DNA of 64,000 bases, taken from positions 18,092,376 through 18,156,375 of the forward strand of contig NC_092567.1 in the NCBI RefSeq assembly GCF_037975245.1, read 5' to 3'. A program made the translations under genes and the position numbers. Shown here one piece after another: positions 37,001 through 51,000 of this stretch. The notes beneath the pieces were generated by a model that was given only the letters and a program-made list of their open reading frames with translations, searched no databases and had not been told where the DNA came from. How positions within the stretch are numbered: position 1 is the first letter of the stretch; each line of letters opens with the position of its first letter. The stretch comes from Apostichopus japonicus. Lineage: Eukaryota > Echinodermata > Holothuroidea > Aspidochirotida > Stichopodidae.

Positions 37001-40000
37001 TTATTTTGCGATAATTTTGACATCTTTGATGACTTTTCTCATTTTTGTTTGTTTGGAAGAGGTAAATGTTTAACATGCATACCCCTCGGAATCATTTTTT
37101 TTGTTATTTCAGAAATTACTGTCGACTCTCAATTGCATTGGCAAAGTGTTCCGCGAAACGAAAAAAATTTAACTGACGGCCAAAATACTCTTCCATTTTA
37201 ACAGATCCAAATATACGACATGTAAAAATTAACACAAATCATAAAGTGCAGATTTTCAATGAGTTAAGTGAAAGACATTGTGAAAAAAAAAACATAATAT
37301 GTGCAGATTTACTTTCCTTTAATTAAATTGAGACCTCAATAAAACCCTTACGGTTCACTAAATCAAACTTTTCTTCATAGAAAATATTTCCTGTCATGAT
37401 TACTGTATATTTATAATATATACAATCTTAATGCATTTCAATATTACTACAATTAATCTCCATATTTGAAACCTTCGAAAAAAGTGCGTACACTATTAAG
37501 ACATCGTTAGATAACAGAGTGAAAGATGACAATTATTCCTTATGAAACACCAAGCCAAATTTAATTGAAACGCTTGAATGGTTAGTTTTTTCCTCGGTCG
37601 GCTATCAATCTCTTAACTTCAAATTCAATATGACAAGTTCTCCTTTTCATTTTTTTTTTCTTTCTTTGGTGGTTTAGATTTCTACGATAGACAAACGTTC
37701 ACTGATTTTGGGAGTGTACATCATCATCGAAACATTGCTTTCAATCTGAATGAAATGAAAACACAACACAGATCATATTATGAATGAGAGATACTATACT
37801 TGTGTGATGCCAGTTTAACAAATTTAAGTAGGCATTTTCTTCTTTTTTTCCCCTTTGGTCTCAGCAGGCATCTGCTTCATCAAAAGGTTGTGAAAACATT
37901 CTAAAATTCAATATATTGCCCCAAAATTAAGAGAGAAAGACAAAAACGGTCAATATTTTTTTATGAAAATTAAATCAACAAAATAGATTATAACATGAAT
38001 GAGAAGCCTTTGAAGAGCATTTGCTTCCATGACATCAGAGACCCCTCCCCCTCCTCCCCCTCCCCACTACTGCAACCTACTCCCTGTGCCCAGACATAGG
38101 GCATATCACCAATGACACTCACAAGTAATGAAGTTATGAAAGTCTTGGTGTGATTTACTTTCAAAATTCCAAAGATTCTGACTGTCTGGACAACATATGC
38201 ATTTCTGTAAGATGTCAACTGGGCACCTTGAGCTTTCACAGGTCCTATCATTTCATGCAGACCCCCTGTGCACCTATCTGCGCTCACAGGCTCCCAAACT
38301 TTCACAGACCCCCTCCACTGCCCCCCCCCACCACCAACATGGGCCAATGGAACCCTCAATTCTGGGATAGAGTTAGCTGGGAAATTACTTATAACAACCA
38401 ACCATCTTTGACATGCTTCAGAGAAATTGTAGACATCTCACCTTAAAATGAGCATCATATCACAAAATGATAAAATTGAAAACTAACCTTCACATACAGA
38501 GAGGTATCTGATCATATCTCCGAGTACATGAAAAAGCCACAAAAAAAATAAAAGAATACATTCTACAAAGACAATGTGCAAGAGAATTCAAAGAAATGCA
38601 AAATTGATTTTTAGAGACAGTTAAAGCAATTTTAAGACCTAAAAAAAATGTCTTTCATCCACCACCACCTGGGAGGATTAATAATATGATGATGCACCTG
38701 TCAGAATTAAGGTAAATCCAAAAAACAAACAGTGCTTAAATTAGTGTGCAATTCTGCAATGATTAACATAGGGTAATAGTTTCAATACAATTGTGAAATA
38801 TGAAAGACACCTATACCAGATCGACCATGTGAATACTATTAATTAAAGAAATAAATATTCATGAAATTTAAATGTGCAAAGAGAGAAGGGAAACAAAAGA
38901 TGAAGAAAGAAAAAACAAGAATTTTACCAAAAAACAAGAGAGTAATTTTTAGTGAAATTTTGCACAATCAAGAGTTTACTGTGATGAAAACCAGAATGAT
39001 GAATAACTTTGACTCTTTTAAAATATTGATGAGAATTGAAACAGAAAAACAATATTGCTAATAGACTATGCAACTGTTGAAAAGATGTAAAAAACAAGAA
39101 CAAATACCTTAAATTTTAGTATGCAAAAATGCACTTGAAAATTTTTAAAAAAGATTCAGCTGGACAGTAAATTTAGAAATATTATCAGAACAATTTCAAC
39201 TCATTTTCTTCTTGTTTTGAAGCAAAACTATAAAATCAAAATACATATATTTTCTTCTTATACAAAACATACTCTAAATTATAAAAGACCAAAAAAAAAA
39301 AAAATTGGTTCCACTTGATGAAACCAAAGAATGACAATTTTCTTGATATTTCCCAAGAGTTGAATGTGCCAATTTGACTGTGGTAGTTGTTTAATGGATA
39401 GAAAAAAAAGCAACTTCCAAGCCATTAGATTTCAGTTTTGCGTTGCCTGCAAGATTCATACACCTGTTTATAACAGCACCTAACAAGCGAAGCAAAACTT
39501 ACTTTCGTGTCAGTTGAAGGAAATTCAGTGAAGGTTGTCTTGCTCGGTTTATGTCACCTTGTATTACTTGCAAAGACGCAACAAATGTAACATTCTATCG
39601 ACAAAGACAAAACCGACATCAGGTGAAGTAATCGGGTTATCCAATGTCCTACCCTTCCTCTGTTCATAAATGCATGGCACTGAGCATGCTCAGTATCAAG
39701 ACCTTTGCATTCCATCAGAAGATTGCAGCATGTTTTCATTATCACGACTACAATAAAAACACCGTTTGGAACATTTATCCAAAACCTGTATTTTACAGTT
39801 TTGAAGGTAAAATGTGCTAAATTGCAGCTTTCCTTCACTTTCCATCAATACAAAAACGGGGGAAAAAATTCTGTTATTCCAACCATTAAAAAAAAAAAAA
39901 AAAAAAAAAAAAACGGGGGAATTTTTAACCCTCATTTAAAGCAAAATGCACTAAAGCATGAAACAATAAAAACGGTAAAAACTCACAAAAGTACAAGCAT

Positions 40001-40148
40001 TTGTTAATAATTTGATTGTTATCATAACAAGCCAGACAGCTTCCTACTGTAATGACCATAATCTTGTTCAAACGTGATTTGAAAGTTTGCGACAGTTTAA
40101 GCCCATTTGGCGATTCCGTTCGTCACTGCTTTACGTCGAATGCTAAAT

Positions 40149-40234
40149 CCATGTGGTAAATACCTTGAATGTTACCTATGCAAGCGCAACCTACAACATG
40201 CTTGCATAGGTAACATAGGTATTTTACCACGTGG
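40149..40234. repeat. Hairpin-forming inverted repeat
   Basis: Arms 40149-40185 and 40200-40234 pair over about 35 bp with a 4-base bulge (GCTTGCATAGGTAACAT, then AGGTATTTACCAC-like). The loop is 14 bases. It could be a foldback repeat or a small-RNA precursor. Confidence 0.85.
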
Positions 40235-41308
40235 TTATAACATTCAGTGTACGCGTATACCGATGTAGGTTGCATGTAGGTAGCATGCAGGTTAACATAT
40301 ATGACTCCTGCATAACAAATTTAGGTCAATGTATTTTAACTTGAAAGTAATCCTGTGGGTGGATTCGACATATATACCACCTTCAAGACGAGAATGAGAC
40401 AATTTTGAATGACACCTATTCTCTCGATAGAAAGTTGTGACTGATGGATGAAAGCAAGACTAACCTAAATACAAAAAAAATGTAAAAACATTTCTACTTA
40501 ATGAGGAAGGTATCTTTCGTTGCATGTGGCATTCTTTTGTGTTACATAAATATACAATGTAATAGGAATAAATCGAACATTAATTTGATCGTACCAACAA
40601 CACCAACACGAATGAGGTAACATTTTCCTTTTTCACAGTTCTTCTCCATATCGTATCATAAATTATTTTTAGTGTAAACTTTCTTAGCTACAGAATCGGT
40701 CAGAATTGGTCTGATGAAAATTGCTTTTGTTGTGTGATAATCTGATCTAATATTATTTGTACAGCCAAAAAATTTTCACAACAAAAAAGTTGTGTTGAGT
40801 TTATATTCATAGATAAAAATTTGGACTCGATTGTCAGAAAATCAAATTCTGACAGTTTTAGAACCGCTCTTATACTGTAAATATCTGTGATCATGTATGT
40901 AGCAGACAAATTTTTATACCTCGGATTTCTTTCCTTCTGATTCGACAATATTTATAAAGTAACTCTCCAAATATGTACAGTCTATTTTACCCCTCCCTCC
41001 CCCCTCCCTCCCCCCCCCCTGAACATACTATGCCATAAATTATCATTTACTGTCATAAAAAAAAATTAATTAAATAATTATCTTTATTGATTGGACTGTG
41101 TTTCTTCAAACACTACATTAGAATGAAAAGCTCTAGACCAGTGGGCCGCAATCCTTCGTAAGAACTTTCCAGATACTCATGAAAGTTTGGGAAATATTCC
41201 ATTGAATTCCATTCAAGGGGGAATCTTTATGAGATAGTCCGATAAGAAAAAACGTACTGCATCGAATACAACACCATAAACAACTCTCTTTGTTCCTCTC
41301 CAAAAAAA

Positions 41309-41475
41309 TCATGAATATTCAGAGCACTGAGAAGTTTACAATCATGAATATTCAGAGCACTGAGAAGTTTACAATTATGAATATTCAGAGCAGAGAAGTT
41401 TACAATCATGAATATTCAGAGCACTGAGAAGCTTACAATCATGAATATTCAGAGCACTGAGATGCTTACACAAGT
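41309..41475 (-). repeat. 33-bp minisatellite, 5 copies
   Basis: Tandem 33-bp units, each with ATGAATATTCAGAGCACTGA. The third copy lacks two bases. It lies about 430 bp downstream of the SEFIR stop codon. Confidence 0.93.
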
Positions 41476-41902
41476 ATTTTGAATCTCAAGTCAATATTCT
41501 GCATGTAGCATTCCCTAATCACATGCATACAACAGTGACAAGAGCATTATGTTTTATGACTCCTATAACCGTCATTGATGTAAATGATTGTGGCATTAAC
41601 ATGAGTGCACCCTCCACATGTCTTGTTCCATGGTGAATAGCTTTGCTGTAATTCAAAAACTGGACACAGTGGCCTTTGACTTTTTGGTGTCTTCTTCCCT
41701 ATTCAATGAACTCGATAACATTACCCAGTAATACCCAAAAGGTTTTAATAGCAACTAAATCAATACTTTCTTATTTTTTCCCTTCTTCTTCATCCTCTGC
41801 ATTTGGAATGGTCTTGAATGGTTCAACGCCGACTGGTCGGTATAGTACCTCCAACAGCCCTACAAGTACCTCTCGTTCTTAAATTGTTGTTAGAAATGTC
41901 GC

Positions 41903-42095
41903 TCATGCAGATCCAGGCGGCTGGACCTGACGGAAGAGCAATCCGTGTACATCCTTGGCTGTCTGGTGTTGGGGTAGATTGTTGAATATCCGGGGTATCT
42001 TGTTACCCGTCTGTACCTTGTACATGGGGTAGAAGACGCTCCTCAGGTTCCCTCCTTTCTTCTCGTGTTCCTCTTTCATGAGACTGTAGATGTAT
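41903..42095 (-). CDS. SEFIR gene, last exon
   Basis: 193 nt from acceptor TTATTCCTCAG to TGA at 41905-41903, phase 2 in. It encodes YIYSLMKEEHEKKGGNLRSV and VFYPMYK, matching the C-terminal SEFIR pattern of a Y-I helix, a short Gly/Asn turn and a buried strand. The protein ends about 55 residues later, as in Act1 rather than IL-17 receptors. Confidence 0.9.
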
Positions 42096-45000
42096 CTGAG
42101 GAATAAGGAAGACAGGTATTATTACATGAAGAATTGACCGATATGAATACTCGGCATATTCATTTTCCATTTTTAATAATAATAATAATATTGGACAATT
42201 TGTATAGCGCCAGTATCCGCCCGAAGGTGCTCATGGCGCTTTGCAGAAACAGCAGAAAAAAAAATATACATCAATGAAAGTTGGTACAGGTAAGTTTTTC
42301 GATTTTTTCTTGAAGGTTCCAAGGCTGTTGACAAGTAAATTGCATAATTGTATCGAGTAGCGACATCTCACGGACGAGGAGGTCCAGCTGTCAAACCGGC
42401 GGTTTTAATCTGACACAAGTCATGTTTGTTGAGTTGAGTCTTGTATTTTATCTCTAGATGAAGAAACCTCCCTCATACTTCCCTGGAGTCGTTGTATTTC
42501 TCTCATTTGATTTCTTAACTTGAGTCATGACTTGATTATCTAGCACCAACCAAATCCCTTTTCTTCACTAAAAGGATTCTTAATATTTTTGATAATCTAC
42601 AATTGACAAGTGGCTGTTTTCATGTTCAAGTATATGAAGGAGGCTCTTAGCGCTTAAGTTTGATAGTTTTTTAAGTTATAAACAACAAATTCCGTTCTTA
42701 TAGCACAAGGACATCTCACGATTTTTGTGCAAATCTTTCTTGCAATGATATTCCCCATCGATTTTTTTTAAACAGTGGCGTTAAACTTTGGAATTTACTA
42801 GATAACTATATAAAATAAAAATGTACATAGTATCTTCTCCTTTCAAAAAAGGTTAAAGGATCACCTTCTAAATCATAATTGCTTGTAAGCTGTTAATTAT
42901 CTTTGTTCTTTGTAAATCATTATCACTTGTAAGTTGTTAATTACCTTCTTTGTTCTTTTCCGCTATTGTTGTATTGTGTTTATCTGTACTGTTTAACTGT
43001 TTAAAGGGAGTGAAGACTCGCGCAAAAAGAAACGTCTAATGCCGGTAATCTGACCTGGTTTCTAATAAGGTGTAACAGAAGTGTAAGACACCACCATCGA
43101 TCCCAGAAAATACACACAACTTACTACCGTCGGTAATAAGACACTAGTGTACAGTCAGTACATACAGCTGCGGTCAATACCCACAGCAAAGTGTACAAAC
43201 GATATAGTGATGGTCATCTCAGGTCCAGCTAAAGATAACAAGGTATCACGTTTCATTACTGTCTGCATTTTGTAGCAACAAGAGAAAAACTTCACTTGCA
43301 AGCAACAGAAAGTTTTCAGAGCCCAGCAGGCGGTTTGGGGCAAGTCTTCAATGCCTTTAAGGGGGACTGCTCGTACGAGCTAATGCTTTTTTCAGTCCTC
43401 CTCCACCACCTTGTTTTATCTTGACTCTGTACTACTCCTCTCTTATTCGTGTGGACAATATACTCAAACTCAAACTTTCTCGATATTTAATAGACAGCTT
43501 AACCTGTCTCTATGCATTCAATATGTAACCCTGTGTTTCTAAACTTTTACACACTGGTTTGGCTATTCGACAATGCCGCCTTACCTTGTATTTCTCTTGT
43601 TTTGTTTAGGTTTCGCCAGTATTTCTTGTCTGTAATAGCTGGAATAGACAACAACTACGGCTGAAGCCTACGAGAAGAAAGAGAAAAAGCATAATTCAAA
43701 AGAATATTCAAACTAAATCAACTTCAAATGGTCAAAGTATTACATAATAGACAAAAACTAAGGCTGAAGCCTATATGCAAATAAAAAAAACAAAATCAAA
43801 AGAATATTCAAACTAAGTCAACTTCAAATGGTCAAAGTTATTACATAAAAAGAACAAAACGTGTCTGAGAATCAATTTCACATTTTTTTAATTGATCTTT
43901 TTATTTTCGGGTGAAATATATTGAAGTAGAGCTCTACATTATATTCAAATGCAATTTACTACAAGTGCTGTTTGTTTGAGTTTTTGTTCTTACACTCTAG
44001 ATTGCAAGATTCAAGGAATAGTTTTAGTATTGATATTTTGAAGTTTTTGAGCTACTATACTATAACTTTACCACTTCTGTTTCGCATAAAATCATTGGTA
44101 ATAATATGGTGCTATACACGCAACACAGAAGTGTTAAAAGGCTACCAGGACATTTGTAGGGCACGGTAGAATGGGTGCTAAGGTTGTGAGGAGACAGGTA
44201 AGCGAGGAGCAGCGAAGTAAATTCATTGGAAATACTATGGTGCTGTGTACACATTATATACACATGTGGCATTTGTATAGCAATTTTGGTGTATTACTAA
44301 AACAAAGCACCATAAAACCACTACAGCATGAGATTTGTCCCCAAAATAGATCACCAGAAATTTCGGTGGTTCGCAGGGTATTTCCAGAAACAATGATTTT
44401 GAAACCCACAGGTCTAGAGCTTTCCGAGGTTTGCACAAACTTGTTGATCAAACACAAGATATTTGCTTTAAAGGAACCCTAACAATTTCAATTTGCATGA
44501 GAGACTGCCGAGTATTTTCATGAAACTCTTTTAGCAACTTCTCAATGCTGCCGAGAAAAAACCCTGAACATTTGATTTATAGGACCTTGTCTGAGACATT
44601 CAATGTTGGCGGTCTTGTCTTCAAGATAAATGAAAATATCTTGATTGCTAATTTCTGTAAACTTGTCCTGGTGCACCCCAGCACTCAAGGCACTTAATTT
44701 ATTTCCAGGAATTTTTTATGTCTGTTCAAACGCTCTCCAGAGTTTGTTTGCATTTTGCAAGACAGATAGCCATATATATCTCTACAGGATATAGCAAAGA
44801 AGTTAACATGTACAGCAATACACCGCGCAGTGTCCAAAGTACGTCGTCGTCGTCGGGTGGAAGAGTAAATGATTTTGTTTGACTTAAAGTCATCAATCAA
44901 ACAATGCCAAGGACTTTACTCGCAAAGCCAGTGGTGAGTTTCTTTGTGTGATGTTTGCATATACATATAAACTCACTGTCCATAGGAATACATACAATAT

Positions 45001-48000
45001 CTATTAACGAAATAAAGTCTGAAAGAAAGGCATTATTAAATATGAATTTTTACAGTGCATGTCATTATCTTCTTGATGTAGCGGCCTATCTTTGACAACA
45101 GAAAAGACTTTGCGGCAAGACCTACAGTATATCGAACATTAACTTTTTTTTGTTAAACATACTTAATTCTGCACAGACGTGAGATTGTGATTTCACTTAT
45201 TTTTAAAGATTTTACTCATAATTTGATGTTTATTGTCAAGTTTGTCTAATTATCCTTCTCAAATGTCTTTATTGATGCATGAACCCTGAAAATGGAAATG
45301 GGAATAAATCTGAAACTGAGGAAGTTCTTAAATATTGCCATGTATACATTTTGAAAATGCAATATATACCTTTTAGTTTCATACCAGGGTCTGCTCTGCA
45401 CGTACTTACGAGTTAACCGTACAGTCAGTCTGTTTGACTGATGTGAATTGAGAACAATGTTTAACAACGTCATCACAATAATCGTGCTTTGCGTCTATTT
45501 ATGCAAAAGTTTGACGTGTATCGAATTATGAGGTTCTAAACACCCAGGGAGCTCCCTGCATACACCTTGCATATACTAACACCCTGCATAGACCACCATA
45601 CACTAACACCCTGCACACTTCACTATACACTAACACCCTGCACACACTAACACCCTGTAGACACCCTGCATACACTACCACATACACAAACACCCTGCAT
45701 ACACTACCATCTTGCATACATGCTGCAGACATTAACACCCTGCATACACCACCATATACCTGTACTAACACCCTGTACACACTAACACCCTGTATACACC
45801 CTGCATATGCTACCGCATACACAAACACCCTGCGTACAGTATACACTAACATCCTGCATACATGCTGCAGACACTAACACCCTGCATACACTAACACCCT
45901 GCATACACCTTGCATACACTACCATACATAAAAACGCTGCATACACCCTCCATGTATCATACACTAACACCCTCCACAAACCCTGAATACACCCCCATTC
46001 ACAAACACCCTGCATAAACTACCCAGTACATTGGGCATGGGAAAGTTGAAGTGCCATATACAGTATATGTATGCAACGGATAGGATCTATGGTCAAGTCT
46101 GTTTATTACTACATTTAAAATTCATCAAGGCTATTGTTGTATAGATTCCATACCCGGCTGTCTTAATACCCTTTTAATTTATAATGACGTCACAAACAGA
46201 CATTCGCTATGTATATTATTACAACATCGTGTCATGTATGGTCCTTATGAGCTATATGAGCTATATGAGCTTCCATATACAAATACCGCAAATCTCTAAC
46301 AAGTACAGTATACGTCTGGGAAAATTAAGTTGAAGTGCAAATGAAGTGCCATATGCAATGGGTAGGATCTATGTTCACAAATAAAACATTATAACTGTTG
46401 TAACGGCTGTTATAATGGCTAGTACAAGCTTCCATACATTTTACACATTCTTTCAATATTCTTTTATATCTTTTTTTAAAGCTATTTGCTTTGTCATCCT
46501 GAATCAAGTAGCCTGATTAAAATTGGTGATGTATAAAGAGATTGAAACAATTAAAGATAGCCAAACCACTAAACAGATTCTTGGAAAAATGTTGATTGCT
46601 GTACTGTGCTGTGCGGTGTACCACGTTGGCAAAGTACACTATAAAATTGAAATGCAGACCGTCTCATGCGGTATTAACCAAGTCTATAAACCATAAACTA
46701 TAAACTGCTGAAGGCGGAAGAAAATATCTGTGCACAGTTTTCGAGGACAATGAATCTCTACCTGATCTATAAATAACAAGCTGTATTTTTCATGAAGACT
46801 ATCAACATTAAAACAGGCCTATACACTAGTAAAAAATATTTTCAGCTAAGGATACAAGCTTCACAGATATCGTGAAATATATGTACATAAAATATAAAAC
46901 TATATAAATCAGCAGTAGGTTTTTTTTCATGTTTGTGTTCGTTTTGCTACAATCTGAATAGATCAGTGTTTCTTATCAATGAAGTAAACGCACCCCGTAA
47001 GAGGGGGGGGGCACTCCAGTGGTTGCGGTATAAGGCGACAAATGATAGACAACAGATTGGATTCCACGCCTTAATGCACAAAGTGTTCACCCACAGTTGG
47101 CAAAGAGTGTGCAAACATCTTTTCAATGGTTATTAGGTGGGAGATCTATATAATGGAGATGCTTTAGAAAAACACAAGAGTAGACCGGTTATCAGTCGAC
47201 GAATAGTCTCATTAGCGCTAGAACAATGACATGATCACAATGGGGTACTCTAGCCATGCGAATAACAACAGAGGGCGCTGTCACACTGGCCCTGCAAATA
47301 CATCCACGAAAACTTGACGAGCTGCAGTCTTCGACTACAGATCATAACGGTACCATGAGTTGATCGCTAGTTGCAATTTTGAAACTTTTTCTTCAAAGTT
47401 AGCTATTTTTGAGCACCTATTTTTGAGCACCTTTAAAAATCTCTATTTTCTTCTAACACCAAGTAACGCATAAAGTAGTCAATAACCCAGCGCGTCAAGT
47501 ATGCCAGTTCATCGCGGTGTGTTCACACGTTGCTAGTGAACGGTAGTACAGCGCAGATGATGCACATACGGGCCCCTATCAGAGCGCCCTCTGTTAATAA
47601 AATACTGAAGAGACCCCTGACAGTAGTTAATGATTGTACTGTACCTCATTGACTGAAACAAATGCTTCACGCAGCGTTGTTTAATATACAACAAAATCCA
47701 TAAAAATAACACCATTAAAGTTTACCATTTTTTATACTCTTTCCAATAAAGTAAAAAACAGAAGAAGAGAAGTCTTTCAATGTTTTCCAAAATGTCATTC
47801 AAAACATATTTCAATGGTAGAGCTATCACACTAGACGTTAATCATAACTTTTTGAAAATATAATGTCAAAACCGACTTCATCACTTTCGTTTCTCAAAAG
47901 CAATCGAGTTTAGTTTTGGTTATCAAAAAAAGTGTCCGGTTTTGAAACTAGCTATAAACTGGTTCCTTTTTCTAAATACGGCCCTAGATTTGGCTTTTGT

Positions 48001-51000
48001 CTGAATACGATTCTGAAACAGACCTTGTCGGCAGCTAACCTCTAAACTCGCAAGTTTACAAGTCATTTCCTGGAGATGGTGACATTCTCTGCTCAGTCAA
48101 ATTCACTGGATAGTAAAAGTTATTGAAACCCTCAATGTCAAAGGAAGTCGGCGGTAGGTTTCAGAACGATAAGGAAAGGACGTTTCACACTTTTGTCCTG
48201 TCATTTTGCCTTTAAAATTCACCGGCCGTCCTGGGATGGACATTTACTGCTCAAAAGCTTTTCACTATCTCCATTACATGGCTATTAATGTATGCCTTGT
48301 AATCAAGTGAACTCAGGTCTATCAGTAACAAGATTTTAAACCCACTTTTCTTCCCCTCCCCTCCCCCTCCCCCTCCCACCAACCACCCTCCTTCATCCTC
48401 TTGCTTCTCTATCTTTTCCGATCACATTCACAGGTTTTTCTTCCTATTTCTCTTGCCTTTCTTTTTCACCTCCAGTACTAATTATCCCCCATTGTTACAT
48501 TCTTCAGAGTTTTTCTCTTCTTAAGCCCTTAATCCTCTCATGATTGGTTGCAGTCCCTGCTTTGCCCAACTGGGTTCAGATATAACAGCCAACATTAGCC
48601 ATGTCAGGGGAAACACTAGTTTTACGTTGAAGTACAGTATTTTTGCACTTGTGGTGTTTGTATTTTGCAGCGAGCGTTTTTTTTTTTTTAAATTTACCTT
48701 TTTGAATATACTCTTGCACTTTCTCTTGCGCTCCTGCTCGGAGAGACTTGCCGGATTGTCCAGAATCACCTCGAAGCCGTGGAAATTAAGATGCAACCCG
48801 AGATCCACGGCCTTTGGTTCATCGTGCATGGCGTACGTAATCAAAACTGCAAAAAAAGAAGACATACTGTAAAGAATACATGTTCAATTTACCAGAAATA
48901 AATGAGGGATGTGTCATTATTGCGAAAGAGATATTGAATGAAAAGTCGATACCCTCAAAATTCGAACATACATATTCAACTCTATTCATGTGCAGTACTC
49001 CAACACACTCAAACGTGCATGCTTTTAATTCTTCATACTCATCTATACTGTATTTTATTCTGCAGTTTTACTAATATTATGTGTCATATATTTTGTTTAA
49101 CTGTTACATAGCGTTTTAGAGCACTAATTGTGGATTTTACGCTTTATAATATAAATTATTATTTATTATTAATTTCAACATTTTAGCCCTCTGTAATCGT
49201 TAGCTATCGAATATTGTCTCTTGCAGCACAGGTTCAAAAAATGGAAATTTGAAATACTGTACAGTGTGCTATTTCCTCCTATTGAATTATTTTCATATTT
49301 TTACTAATCCATGTTTCCAAAGTTATCAGTAGAGCCCCCTAACAATTCTACAGTACATACATGTGTTCAAACTTGTAAGATCCTTTCATTAAGAGAATTA
49401 TGGGACGCCCTTTGGGACAAGTGAGATTATTTATTGAGACACTGTGTCAAAGTTTAGACAGTACAAAACCCCTGTGCTAGATAAATTTGCTTTCAGGAGG
49501 ATAGCGATGAAAATATTTTGGAAAATTTTAAACAAATGAGTGACCATTATTTGAAATCTAGCATATTTGGCGTCCAATGCTGATACCCCTGTAGAAATGC
49601 TGCAGGCAAGTTTAAACTTCTCACACTACGATATATTCCATCATTCTACTCCCCTCCTTCGAACCACCGCCCTCTACTATCAAGAGCTAACTGTTACATA
49701 CAGGTACACCTGCGATTATAGACAAAATTTATTACGCTCTTTGGCTCTTTGCCAAACGTCAGTAATATTAAACAAAAGAAGACAGATACATGTACCGATC
49801 ACAGTGTCTTGCCGTTTAACTTTAATTCAATTAGCACAGTTACTACCGTTCATCAGTACTACCAATTTCCCTTACCCCCCCCTCCAATCCCCCAAGGGGA
49901 CTTAAGAGCAGATCTTATGTAACATACCTTGCCTAAAATTACGTTGATATAATTGGCATGGGGGTGAGCAAGTCACAGTTCTTTGCTTAAAAACAAGCAT
50001 TTTGCATAATTTGGGTGTTTAATTTTATGTTGAAGATGAAATACTCTTCTTTACAATTCAGTTCATATGTTTGGTCGATGAAGGTTTTAAACATTGTCAT
50101 GTTCTGTTGTTCATAGTGAAGCGCCAGGCCAGAACGGTGAAGACTTGGCACAATTAAGATGTTGTATTTTAATTTGCCAGGTCGACAGAAATGGATGCAG
50201 TTAGACTAAATCACAGCCAATTGACTTATATAGTACTTAATATAGTAATAGTTAGTACTGTAAGCAATTCCCATTCTCCAACTTACAGTAGGGAATTATT
50301 GTGCGGGTATACAAATACAATATATTCAATATACGATATATACAAAATAAATATATATAATCTGTAATCTGTAATATATCATATATAATATATGTGTCAT
50401 GTATCATGTATCATATTATCATATATCATATATCATATCAGATATCAGATATCACATATAATATATCATATATCATGGAATACAATATGCTAGAAAGTCA
50501 AATATTGGTCACCCATGTTCACACTTCAAGATGTATTTAAAGTTTAAGTGCCATCCTCAAATTATTTCACAATAGTGAAGCCTCTGTGAGTGTACCTAAG
50601 GTGAGGGAGGGGGACATACTGTACATGTAGCAAAATTTAGTGCTCAAATTTTATAGAAAGTACAACTGACCTTCATGTATGCATCTGTTGGCTACTTGGT
50701 CACAATTCCCCTCCCACCCCCACCCCCAACCCCTTGCCACCCCCACCGAACCTTTAGTACTTACTGTACATACCTCATTCATAGAACGAGAGTGCTGAGG
50801 TTGTGAGGAGGCATGTAAGTGAGGAGAGAAGTACATCTCACTGTACATAAAAATACCTCAAATGACATTATGTAATTGATCAACCCTATACATACAGTTA
50901 CAATAATATAAACACAGGCCTCAGGATGCAAAATTGCCACCACGGTGCATTTCAATGTTAATTAATTAGCTCTAGGGGTAATTTTATGATGTCAAATCGA

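Larger units (their letters stand above)
35501..41902. other. Downstream of the SEFIR gene, possible long 3' UTR
   Basis: AT-rich, without the transposon ends that fill the flanks. No exon recognised on either strand. Minus-strand AATAAA signals occur, for example at about 41083-41088 and 35503-35508, so some or all of this may be 3' UTR of the SEFIR gene. That is inference. It contains a hairpin (40149-40234) and a 33-bp minisatellite (41309-41475). Confidence 0.4.
43851..48697. other. SEFIR intron, 43.9-48.7 kb
   Basis: No additional exon is needed by phase and none is seen. It holds a copy of a 45-bp dispersed repeat (44169-44215), a minisatellite (45540-46025) and a local duplication (46030-46085 resembling 46315-46375). 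Confidence 0.6.

Noticed and set aside
44171-44482. 103-codon plus-strand frame
   Set aside because: It begins in a dispersed repeat, is antisense to the SEFIR intron, and has no recognisable domain.
45526-46015. Minus-strand frames of 77-108 codons with repeated Cys-Arg-Val-Leu
   Set aside because: They derive from the ACACCCTGCATACAC minisatellite.
48540-48872. 110-codon plus-strand frame
   Set aside because: It is the opposite-strand shadow of the SEFIR exon 48698-48846.
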